A stretch of DNA of 64,000 bases, from contig MWEK01000005.1 of assembly GCA_002070955.1 (NCBI GenBank), positions 1-64,000 on the forward strand, read 5' to 3'. Shown here piece by piece: positions 24,193-32,567 of the stretch. The stretch's first letter is position 1; every line of letters starts with the position of its first letter. The stretch is from Planctomycetes bacterium ADurb.Bin069 (GTDB lineage Bacteria > Planctomycetota > UBA8108 > UBA8890 > UBA8898). Both the position numbers and the translations under genes were made by a program. Under the pieces are notes generated by a model. The model ran no database searches, was not told the origin of the DNA, and saw only the letters and a list, made by a program, of their open reading frames with translations.

Positions 24193-25578
24193 ATGCGGCT
24201 GATCGTGGCGACTTTGGTGCTGCTCCTGACGGGAGCGTTCGCGGGCGAGGAGAAGACTGCCGCGCTCGAAGGGCGCATCGGCGAGCTCAAGAACAAGCTC
24301 GTCCAGGCGGAGAAGGCGATTGAGAACGCCGACAATGACGAGGCGAGAGCCAAGGCAAAGGGCCGCGCGCAGGAGCTCAGGGCGGCCATCGAGCGCGCCG
24401 CGCAGGAGCTCAAGGCAGTGCGCGCCGAGGGAAGGCCCGAGAAGCCGGAGCGCAAGCCTGAAGCGCGCGAGGGCGGCCCCCTGGAGAAGATGGTCGACCG
24501 CATCGCGGAGCTCAGGAAGAAGGCGCTCTTCGCCAAGCGCGAGGGACGGCCCGAGCAGGCGCGGGAGCTGTGGCTCGAGGCCGAGAAGCTGGACGCGGTC
24601 CTCACGCGCGAGATCGGCGAGGGGCCGGCCCGCGAAGCCGGGGATGTGCCGCCCGCGGAAGATCTCGAGCGCGCGTTCGGCCAGGCGAAGGAGGCGATTG
24701 CCAGCCGGAGGTTCGATGCGGCGGGCGAGGCCCTCAGGCGCGCCGTCGATGGGCTTCGGCGCATGGTGAACCGCGATCGACTTGGTCCCGAGGACGCGCG
24801 GTGGTGCCGCGAGAGGATCGAGTGGCTCGTGGGCTCCGCCGAGGCGCTCGAGCGCGCGGGGCAGGCAGGGATGGCGCAGAAACTCAGGGAATCCGCGCAA
24901 GGGCTCTTCGCGGCCCTCGATCGGCGAGGAGCAAGGCCCGAGAAGCCCGACAGGGAGAGGCCCGACAGGCCGGACCGGCCGGACGGAGCCCCGGGCGCAG
25001 AGCTGCGGCAACGTCGCGCTCAGATCGGCGCCGAGTTGGAGAAGATCGGCGGGCGCCTCCGAGAGCTTGAGGAAGCGCGCGCGGAATTGGGCAAGGAAGT
25101 CGAACGGCGCGAGGGCGCCGTGCGCGAGGCCGAGGGCGAGAAGCGCGAGGTGCTCAAGCGGGAGCTCATGCCGCTCGTTGAGAAGTTCAAGGCCGTCGCC
25201 GCGGAGAGCGATGAGCTCAAGGAACGCGCGTCGGGGCTCGAGAGGCAACGGGCAAGGATCGACAACGCCGCGCGCGAAGGCGGCGGTCGCCCGCGGGCCG
25301 AGGCGCCCTCGCCCGAGAATCGCGAGCTCAGGGAGCGCCTCCGCAACATCGAGCGCGAGATGGCGGAAAACGCCGAAATGTCCGCCAATCTCAGGGCCGA
25401 GATCGTCGAGTTGGAGAAGGGCATGAGCCAGGTCGAGGGCGAACGGCGCGAGGGCATGCGGCGAGAGGTGGCCCAGTTGCACGAGAGGCTCGCGGCCCGC
25501 GAGTGGCATCTTTTCAGGCTCAGGCTCGCTCGCATGGAGCTTGAGCAGGCTGCTGCCGGCGGGCCGCGTCGGGCTTGA
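24193..25578 (+). CDS. exported coiled-coil protein of the sigma operon
   Basis: 461 residues from the ATG at 24193 (AGAGGAGG 8 bases upstream). Signal peptide MRLIVATLVLLLTGAFAG, then almost uninterrupted charged helix: residues 22-90, 105-140, 165-255 and 285-455 are heptad-like coiled coils separated by Arg/Pro/Asp linkers such as RPDRPDRPDG. No catalytic motif. Third gene of the ECF operon, so probably its main target, possibly a periplasmic structural or stress-sensing protein. Very high Arg, Glu and Ala content is typical of coiled coils in GC-rich genomes. Confidence 0.78.
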   Translation: MRLIVATLVLLLTGAFAGEEKTAALEGRIGELKNKLVQAEKAIENADNDEARAKAKGRAQELRAAIERAAQELKAVRAEGRPEKPERKPEAREGGPLEKMVDRIAELRKKALFAKREGRPEQARELWLEAEKLDAVLTREIGEGPAREAGDVPPAEDLERAFGQAKEAIASRRFDAAGEALRRAVDGLRRMVNRDRLGPEDARWCRERIEWLVGSAEALERAGQAGMAQKLRESAQGLFAALDRRGARPEKPDRERPDRPDRPDGAPGAELRQRRAQIGAELEKIGGRLRELEEARAELGKEVERREGAVREAEGEKREVLKRELMPLVEKFKAVAAESDELKERASGLERQRARIDNAAREGGGRPRAEAPSPENRELRERLRNIEREMAENAEMSANLRAEIVELEKGMSQVEGERREGMRREVAQLHERLAAREWHLFRLRLARMELEQAAAGGPRRA

Positions 25579-25665
25579 GGCTCAAGAATGCCGAAGGATC
25601 CCTGTGCACGCTTTCAGCGCGCTGAAGGAATGGGCGTTCATCTGTCGTGGACTTCAGGCCTGAAG
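25574..25665. repeat. three short palindromes at regular 39-bp spacing
   Basis: CTTGAGgCTCAAG (25574-25586), TTCAGCGCGCTGAA (25613-25626) and CTTCAGGCCTGAAG (25652-25665). Their centres are 39-40 bp apart. The first overlaps the stop codon of the coiled-coil gene and could act in termination. The array could instead be an operator or REP-like element. Confidence 0.55.
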
Positions 25666-25734
25666 CCTCAAGTCTGCTTCCCTTGACGCCCCTCCTCGCA
25701 GGCACAATGATGCCCCCATGCGAGGGTCGACTCC

Positions 25735-27043
25735 ATGCGAGCGATGCGTGGAAACGTGATCAGGGCGGGTGGACTTGCCGCGGGTTTCGCGGCGGGGATG
25801 CTCTTCTACGCGGCAACCAGGCACGGGGCCGGGGACCGCAGCACGGTTCCCGGCCCGGTGGCTTCGGAGGCGCCCGCTCCGGTCGAGACGCCGGCCGCGG
25901 CCCGGAGGTCCGCCCCCTCGCCGGCGGCGTTCCCTGTCCCCGAGGCCCTGCCTGCGGGGTGGGATGCCTCGTTGGGCGCCGCGCCGCGCTTCGACGATGT
26001 GACGGACGCGGCGGGCATCACGTTCCGGCACTGCAACGGCTAGAGTGGGAAGTTTTATTGCCCCGAGATCATGGGCGGCGGCGTCGCGCTCGTCGACTAG
26101 GACGGCGACGGGTTGCTCGCTATCTACTTCGTCAACGGAAATCATCTCGATGCGCCGCCCTCACCCGATATCAATAACCGTCTGTACCGCAACAGCGGCG
26201 ATTGGACGTTCACGGATGTGACCGACCGCGCGGGCGTGGGGGACACGGGCTACGGCCGGGGGTGCTGCGCCGGGGACTACGACCATGACGGAGACTCCGA
26301 TCTGTGCCTGAGCAACTTCGGCCGGAACGTGCTCTATCGCAACAATGGAGACGGGACCTTCACGGATGTCGCCGCGGCGGCGGGCGTCGAGGATCTTCTG
26401 TGGGGCCAGAGCTCCGCGTGGCTCGACTACGACAAGGACGGGCGCCTCGACTCGTTCGTCCAGAACTACCTGACGTACTCGCTCGACATGCGGACGGATG
26501 CCTTCATCTACATAGGCGACGAGAAACTGCTTGATTACGCCGCGCCGTCGAACTTCAAGGGGGCGGCAAGCCATCTGTATCGCAACAACGGCGACGGCGC
26601 CTTCCGGGATGTGACCAAGGAGGCCGGCGTCCTGCGCCCGGACGGCAAGGGTATGAACACCGTCTGCTACGACATGGACGACGACGGCTGGGTCGACATC
26701 GTCCCGGCGTGGTGATCAGCCGCTTGGCCGGCACGGTGGTCGTTCTGCGCAGCGAGGCGCGCGGCGGGCACGGGGTCACCTTTCCGATGCGGTGCCGCAA
26801 CGGCACGCGCGATGCGCTCGGCACGAGCGTGACGATTGAAGCGGGCGGCAGGAAGCAGCGGGCGCTCGTCCACAGCGGCGTCACGTATCTCTCGCAGTGC
26901 GATCGCCGCATCCACTCCGGGCTCGGCGCGGCGGCGTGGGTGGGCGCGCGGTCACGTGGCCGAACGGTCAACGCGAGGTATTCTGCGGGCTGCCCGTCGA
27001 TCGCCGCATGGTGATCGAGGAAGGGGCGGGCGAGGTCAAGTAG
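25735..27043 (+). pseudogene. decayed VCBS/FG-GAP protein with C-terminal ASPIC/UnbV domain
   Basis: Starts with an exported N terminus (ATG 25735) and DDVTDAAGITFRHCNG. It is interrupted by TAG at 26041-26043 and again at 26098-26100, then continues in the same frame through NRLYRNSGDWTFTDVTDRAG and several Ca-binding DxDxDG repeats to 26715. The UnbV part (GTSVTIEAGGRKQRALVHSGVTYLSQ) follows after a large internal deletion. A frameshift near 26940 separates it from its true end, WPNGQREVF...VDRRMVIEEGAGEVK, which ends at 27043. Two stops, a deletion and a frameshift make it non-functional as read. Confidence 0.82.
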
Positions 27044-27087
27044 GCACACCGGGGCTCAGGGGCGCCGGTGCAGCGCACGGCGACGAG

Positions 27088-27279
27088 CTAAGTCGGCCCC
27101 AGCGCCTTCATGACGAGATAGGAACCGACGGCGATCACGGCGCTGCACGGGATCGTGAGCACCCAGGCCCAGAGGATGCGCGCCGAGACGCCCCAGCGGA
27201 CGGCCGAGACGCTCTTGGCGGCGCCGACTCCCATGATGGAGCCGGCGATCGAATGCGTCGTCGAGACCGGCATGCGCAG
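27088..27279 (-). pseudogene. C-terminal fragment of a PiT-family phosphate transporter
   Basis: About 63 codons: MPVSTTHSIAGSIMGVGAAK and SAVRWGVSARILWAWVLTIPCSAVIAVGSYLV match the last repeat and final membrane helices of PiT inorganic phosphate transporters. The preceding ~300 residues are absent. Upstream sequence becomes unrelated within a few codons and runs into the 3' end of the 1013-residue gene. Confidence 0.75.
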
Positions 27280-27332
27280 CAGCCGTGAGCGCCGCCACGC
27301 AGGCGCCGGCGTGGGGGCGCCGCGCGGCGTCG

Positions 27333-30300
27333 TCACCGGATCTCTACATCGTGCCGCAGGTCCCGATCCTCGACGGTGATCTCCGCGCGGTAGAGCGGCT
27401 TGCGGTCCTCCATCTGCGCGTAGGCTTCCAAGTCGGTCGGATCGGCGGGCATCCTCGGGGCCTCGAGAATGTAGGCGCCGGGGTCGATGTCGGCGATCTC
27501 GTAGGCGTCATCCTGGGTCACCATGCCCACGCCGACCTGATACGCGGAGGCCTCCAGGGAAGCCGCGACATCCGTGACCGCGACGTCCTCGGGCGCCGGC
27601 CCCCCCGGCCGGCGCAGCGTGAGCACGCGGACGGGCCCGGCCGGCAACCCCTTGACCTTGCCGAACACCTTGAAGCCCTTCCCGAACTCGACCTCGATGC
27701 CGCTCGTCTGCCCGTCCTCGACCGCGACGGTGCGCGTCTTCACGCTGAACTTGCCCTTCTGCGCGGCCGCGAGATCCACGATGACGACCGTGTACCGCCC
27801 AGGGATGAGATTCTCGAACCGAAACTTCCCGCTCCCATCGGTCATACTCTGCTTGGCCGCGGCGCTCACGCTCACGATCTGCGCCAACGCGGCCGCCTTC
27901 GGCGCGCCGCCTTCGGTCGTCACGCCCTCGATGACGCCGCCGCGCCGGAGAACCAGCGTGATCGGCGCGCTCACCTGATCCCGCGACAGCGCCACCGGCA
28001 CGGCTTCCGACGGCGCGAACCGGGCGTGAACGGCGCTCACCAGGTACTCGCCTTCGGCGAGGTGCTCGACGAGGAAACCGCCGCCGGCGTCGCTAGAGCC
28101 CTCGGGCGCCTCGACATCGAAAAACTGCGGAAGCAGCTTCTTGAGCAGCGCGTTCCCGTCATCGTCCCCCTTCCGTTCGACACGGACCGCCGCGCCCTCG
28201 ACGGGCGCGCCGTCTCCCAACGTCACGCGGCCGCGCACGACGGCGCCGGCGGTGACGACGATCTTCACGCCTTGGTAGTCCTGGCCCGCGACGACCTCGA
28301 TCGTGTCGGAGCAGCCGGGCGCAAACCCCGGCACCCTGGCCTGGACCGCGACCTTCCCGACCGGCGCCGAGACGCTGTAGCTCCCGTCTTCACGCGTTTC
28401 GGTGGTATCTTCGCCCCGGCCGCCCGCAAACATGGTCTGAATCTCTTGAAGGCTTTCCAAGAGGGAAGCTTTCGCGATGGGCCGCGCGAACACCTTCCCG
28501 ACCGCGCCGGGCGCCTCGCCGGCGCCGGTAACGATCCTGCCGCTGATCCGGCCGTGCTTGGCGAGCCTGAGTTCGACGGTCTGCGTCCCGGCGGGAACGT
28601 CCGGCGCGGTCGCGGAGGAGTAGCCCGGTTTGGACGCCCTGAGCTTGAAGCTCTCTCCCTCGAGGCCGTTCAGCACGAACTTCCCCTCCGCGTTCGTGAG
28701 AGCGGACGCCTGGCCGATCGATGGCACGGACCCCAGGTTCCGCACGTGCGACGCCGAGACCTGCGCGTCCTCGATCGGAGCGCCCCAGGTGTCGAGCACC
28801 ACGCCGGCGAGCGCCGTCTCCCCGGCGGTCTTCTCGATGACGAGAACCACGCCGGTCACATCCGTGACGCCGTCCAGGATGACGGATTTCGTGCGCTCCT
28901 GCGACTGTGACGCGAAGGGCGCGGGGGGGGCCACGCTCAACTGCCGCTCGCCGGCGCCGAGGTGTTCGAACGCGAAGGCGCCGGCCTCGTCCGTGACCGT
29001 CGTTTTGCCTGTTTCCTCGCCCGAGGCAAGCTCGGCGAAGTTGCATGTCAAATAGACCGCGACCCCCGGCGCCACCGTTTCGTCGGGGTGCGTCACCAGG
29101 CCCGAGATCCGGCACCCTTCCGTCAGAAGCAGATTGACCTCGGCCCGCGGGCGCGCGGCGCTGAGCGCGACGCCCTCGGAGACTAGCCGTGCGAACCCTT
29201 CCTTCTCCGCCGAGATGCGGTATTCCTTGTCAAGCGGCAGGCCGCGGTATTCGTACGCTCCGTCGTCGCCCGTTCGGCGCCAATGCTTGTCGAACTCCAT
29301 GAGCGCCGCGACGCCGTCCTGGAAGACGGTCGACATGATATCGGCGGGCATGACACGCACGCGAACGCCCGCAAGGGCCTGCTGGTCCGAGCCGGACACG
29401 ACTCCGAAGATCGCGCCGCCGCGGCTCACGAGGAAATCGACCCCCGCGGCCTCGGCGCCCTTTCCCAGCACCACGCGCCGGCCGTCCTTCCAGCCGACCG
29501 ACACGTACTCGGAGTCGCCCGAGCGCGGCAGCGCGCGGTACTCGCCGAGCGGCAGGCCTTGGAGCGCGTAGGCGCCATCGGCGCCCACGACGGCGAAGGG
29601 CGCATCGGACCGCACGAAGGCCGTCATGGGCGACGCCTGCGGATCGAGAACGCTCGCGAAGACGATCATGCCGGCGGCCGGCGCGCGCGTCTCGCGGTCG
29701 AGCACCGTGCCGGAGATCGCGCCCCCCGGCTCGAGCACGAAACTCACCTCGAATTCCCGGGGCGCGGGCGCCGCCGCGAAGTCAGGCGGAGCGCCGGCGA
29801 CGGGCGCTTCCTTCTCAACCGACGCCGCGACTTCCTTGACTTGAGTTTCGTATCCCGCGCCAGCGACGATGATGGAGCCACGGGACTCGGCTTCGGGGAT
29901 CTCGAGCTCGTAGGCGCCGTCATCGCCCGTCGTCGCCGCTAGGCTTTTGACGAGCGCCGCTCGGACCTCCGCAGCGAGAATGCGCTCCGTGCCGCCGGTC
30001 TCCCCGAAGGCGTTCGCATCGTGGCTCCAAAGCTTCAGCGTTGTCGCGGGCGCCGGCACCCAGCGCACGCGCATGGCGCCGAGCGGCGTTCCGTCCTTGT
30101 CGGACACCGTGCCGAAGACGCGCGCGCGCTGCGCGCCCTCCCCGCCGGGCGCGGCCGCATCGGGCGCGGCCGGCGCGCCGGTCGCATCGCCGCTCCCGGC
30201 CGTGGCAACCGCTTCCGAGGGCGCGGCCGGCGCCGGAGGCGCGCTCTTCTCGGACGGAGCCCCGGAATCGCCCCAGAAAAGGATGCGCAGCAGCACCGCG

Positions 30301-30374
30301 CACACGACGACGGCGAGAAGGGACGCCGCGACCAGCGACGCGCGCCCGCGGCGGCAACGGCCTTGTGAATGCAT
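27333..30374 (-). CDS. membrane-anchored protein with multiple carboxypeptidase-regulatory-like (CNA-B/transthyretin-type) domains
   Basis: 1013 residues. N-terminal signal anchor (residues about 12-31, SLVAASLLAVVVCAVLLRIL), a Pro/Ala linker, then about nine Ig-like beta-sandwich repeats. Each has the CarboxypepD_reg pattern, for example ARVFGTVSDKDGTPLGAMRV, AISGTVLDRETRAPAAGMIV, RISGLVTHPDETVAPGVAVY and ISGRIVTGAGEAPGAVGKV with following YxF/Lxx-L-PGxY endings. Such proteins act outside the cytoplasm in binding or structure and have no catalytic residues. GAGAGG precedes the ATG at 30374. Complete despite lying between remnants. Confidence 0.88.
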   Translation of the reverse strand: MHSQGRCRRGRASLVAASLLAVVVCAVLLRILFWGDSGAPSEKSAPPAPAAPSEAVATAGSGDATGAPAAPDAAAPGGEGAQRARVFGTVSDKDGTPLGAMRVRWVPAPATTLKLWSHDANAFGETGGTERILAAEVRAALVKSLAATTGDDGAYELEIPEAESRGSIIVAGAGYETQVKEVAASVEKEAPVAGAPPDFAAAPAPREFEVSFVLEPGGAISGTVLDRETRAPAAGMIVFASVLDPQASPMTAFVRSDAPFAVVGADGAYALQGLPLGEYRALPRSGDSEYVSVGWKDGRRVVLGKGAEAAGVDFLVSRGGAIFGVVSGSDQQALAGVRVRVMPADIMSTVFQDGVAALMEFDKHWRRTGDDGAYEYRGLPLDKEYRISAEKEGFARLVSEGVALSAARPRAEVNLLLTEGCRISGLVTHPDETVAPGVAVYLTCNFAELASGEETGKTTVTDEAGAFAFEHLGAGERQLSVAPPAPFASQSQERTKSVILDGVTDVTGVVLVIEKTAGETALAGVVLDTWGAPIEDAQVSASHVRNLGSVPSIGQASALTNAEGKFVLNGLEGESFKLRASKPGYSSATAPDVPAGTQTVELRLAKHGRISGRIVTGAGEAPGAVGKVFARPIAKASLLESLQEIQTMFAGGRGEDTTETREDGSYSVSAPVGKVAVQARVPGFAPGCSDTIEVVAGQDYQGVKIVVTAGAVVRGRVTLGDGAPVEGAAVRVERKGDDDGNALLKKLLPQFFDVEAPEGSSDAGGGFLVEHLAEGEYLVSAVHARFAPSEAVPVALSRDQVSAPITLVLRRGGVIEGVTTEGGAPKAAALAQIVSVSAAAKQSMTDGSGKFRFENLIPGRYTVVIVDLAAAQKGKFSVKTRTVAVEDGQTSGIEVEFGKGFKVFGKVKGLPAGPVRVLTLRRPGGPAPEDVAVTDVAASLEASAYQVGVGMVTQDDAYEIADIDPGAYILEAPRMPADPTDLEAYAQMEDRKPLYRAEITVEDRDLRHDVEIR

Positions 30375-30480
30375 ACGCCACCTCTCAAAGAGCGCGACCC
30401 CACGACGGGTCTCTCCCCGCTATAGTCGCGCGGACGGCGCCGCTTTTCAACCTAATTCGCCGCGGAGGGATGGCTTCCAG

Positions 30481-31220
30481 GCGCTCGCGCGCATCTCCTT
30501 GCCCTCGACGAGCGCCTTCAAGCCCATCAGGCGCGCCAGGTCCCGGACGCTCTCGACGTGATGCCGTAGAAGAGCACCCGGCGCAGCAGCTCCAGCAGGC
30601 CGTCGGGGAGCACGCCGCCGCCCCATTTCGCCGGAAGCTCGCGGGCGTTCTCGACCTCGGTCACGACTTGCGTCCGGCCTCCCTGAACGCCCCCGGCGGC
30701 GCGCCGCGGTGGTCATCGCGGCGCGCGCGGAGGAAGGCGCCCAGGCCTTGACGATCTCCTCCCGGCTCGGCTCGACGACCTCCCGGGCGGGGAGATCCGT
30801 CTCGGCCTCCTGCCGGGCGGCGGCGCTAGAAGCCGATCTCCTCCTTGCGCCGGTTCCAGTAGGCGGTCTTGCCCTCGCGGAACGACATGACCATCATGTC
30901 GACGGCGACCTGGATCTTGTAGGCGAGTTCCACGTCGCACGCCGGTTTCTTGCGGTCGCGCATGCAGGCGTAGAAGTTCTCGAGGTGCTCCAGGGCGCCG
31001 CCCGTGCGCTGGTTGTGAACCGTGACGGCCTCGCGGTCGCCGACAATGCCCTTCTGGTACTGGAGGGTGAGCTGGTCGCGGTCGAAGACGATGGTGCCCT
31101 CGTGGCCCCGGATCGCCTCGGGGATGCCGAAGTCGTTGGCCATGGACGCCATCAGGATGACCGTGTGGTTCGAGGGGTAGTCGATCTGAACGGAGAAGGT
31201 GTCCGGCACCTCGCGGTCCC
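30481..31220. repeat. long direct repeat, copy 2 (partner at 21899-22639)
   Basis: Same orientation as copy 1. It contains the 3' 395 bp of the intact Gfo/Idh/MocA gene and about 345 bp beyond its stop. The non-coding flank is as conserved as the coding part, which points to duplication or conversion of the DNA and not to selection on protein. The 450-bp gap 30375-30825 holds only this flank and the upstream region of the 1013-residue gene. Confidence 0.88.
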
Positions 31221-32073
31221 AGAATTGGTAAATTCCGCCGAGGGCGCTCACGCGGCGGGGGAACTCGGGCGAGTCGCCGTCCAGCGCCACCATGAGGTGC
31301 GTGAGCTGGTGGAAGAAAAGATCCGACGCGATGCCGCCCGAATAGTCCCAGTACTTGCGCCACCGGAAGAAACGCTCGGGCGACCACGAGGTCTTGGGCG
31401 CCGAGCCCAGGAAACCGGGCCAGTCGAGGTTCTTGTTGGGGTCGGCGGCCTTGTCGATGTCGTAGTTCCACTCGCCGGCCTTGCTGTTGCGCGAGTGGTG
31501 GGCCGTCGTCAGGAGGACCTTGCCGATCTTGCCGGCCTCGATGAGCTGGTAGGCGTCGCGCCAAAGGGTCTCGGAGCAGGAGTTGACGCCGATCTGAACG
31601 ACGCGCTTGTCCTTCTCGGCGGCGTCCTTGACCTGCTGGGCCTCCTTGTAGGTGTGCGTGAAGGGCTTCTCCAGGTAGACGTCCTTGCCGGCCTCGATGG
31701 CCGCCAGGGCCATGGGCGCGTGCCAGTGGTCGGGCGACGCGATGACGACGGCATCCAGGCCGCTCTGGGCGAGAAGCTTGCGGAAGTCGGCGTAGGCGGC
31801 GGCGTCGGGGAGCTTGGCCTTTTCCTGGGCGGACTTGAGCCTGACCTGGTAGACATCGCAGACGGCGACGGGCTTGACCCTCCGGTCGGCGAGCTTGAGC
31901 GTTTCGTCCAGAAGGTGACTGCCCCGGCCGCCCATGCCGATGAAGCCCACGTTGATCGTCTCGTTGGCGCCGGTTCCGGCCGTGAGCGAAGGGGCGATCA
32001 TGGCGCCGACGCCGGCGCTCGCCACCGTGCCCATGAATCCGCGCCTGGATACCTTCCCGAGTTTGCGAGTCAT
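30826..32073 (-). CDS. Tat-exported Gfo/Idh/MocA family oxidoreductase
   Basis: 415 residues. Twin-arginine signal VSRRGFMGTVASAGVGAMI, then the Rossmann NAD(P) domain (INVGFIGMGGRGSHLL, VKPVAVCDVY), the ASPDHWHAPMALAAIEAGKDVYLEKPF motif containing the family lysine (EKP), and the C-terminal substrate domain (GGIASDLFFHQLTHLMVALDG). These enzymes oxidise or reduce sugars and polyols with NAD(P); exported members are numerous in planctomycetes. Complete, unlike the second copy at 22245-22639. GAGAGGTAGG precedes the ATG. Substrate unknown. Confidence 0.93.
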   Translation of the reverse strand: MTRKLGKVSRRGFMGTVASAGVGAMIAPSLTAGTGANETINVGFIGMGGRGSHLLDETLKLADRRVKPVAVCDVYQVRLKSAQEKAKLPDAAAYADFRKLLAQSGLDAVVIASPDHWHAPMALAAIEAGKDVYLEKPFTHTYKEAQQVKDAAEKDKRVVQIGVNSCSETLWRDAYQLIEAGKIGKVLLTTAHHSRNSKAGEWNYDIDKAADPNKNLDWPGFLGSAPKTSWSPERFFRWRKYWDYSGGIASDLFFHQLTHLMVALDGDSPEFPRRVSALGGIYQFWDREVPDTFSVQIDYPSNHTVILMASMANDFGIPEAIRGHEGTIVFDRDQLTLQYQKGIVGDREAVTVHNQRTGGALEHLENFYACMRDRKKPACDVELAYKIQVAVDMMVMSFREGKTAYWNRRKEEIGF

Positions 32074-32453
32074 AACCTACCTCTCCTTACACCGGTCGAG
32101 TTGAACGGGACTGCACTATCCGCTGCCTTTTTTGATACGCGCGCGCCCTTCCACGGTGTTTGCGCGGGGCGTTCTCCGGGAAGGCCCGCCGAGAATGCGA
32201 TTCTATCCCCTTCAGGGCCGTCGTAAAAGCCTCTCTCCGCCGAAATCGGTGGAGAAACAGCGCTGCAGAATCAGGGGGGGCGGGAGCAGGCGGCTGGGCG
32301 GGAGGCCTGGCGGACGGGTGGAGAAAGCGCGCGCGCGGGGCGGTCCCGCGGAGGACGGCGGCCGCCTTGTGCGCCGGAATCCGTCGGTGGGGGCCGGACC
32401 GGCGCCGCCGGCCGCCCACAGTGCGCCCGCCGCAGGATTTCCCGCGGTCCGCG

Positions 32454-32551
32454 GGGCGCCAAGGCCGCGACCCCGTTCCGGGCTCGCGGGAGAAAAGGGC
32501 GCGGGTTGCCGGTGGCCAGGCGAAGCTGAGCCGTCGCGGCCCTTGGCGCCC
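32454..32551. repeat. imperfect inverted repeat downstream of mutS
   Basis: GGGCGCCAAGGCCGCGAC (32454-32471) and its complement with one extra base, GTCGCGGCCCTTGGCGCCC (32533-32551), flank a 61-bp spacer. It lies 17 bp beyond the mutS stop, so it may end mutS transcription or protect its 3' end. The remaining gap (32074-32453) shows nothing that I can name. Confidence 0.5.
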
Positions 32552-32567
32552 GGCGCCTCGCCGCCTT

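Noticed and set aside
26041-26100. Stop-codon readthrough of the UnbV gene as a functional protein
   Set aside because: The same gene also has a large internal deletion and a frameshift near 26940, so decay is the simpler explanation.
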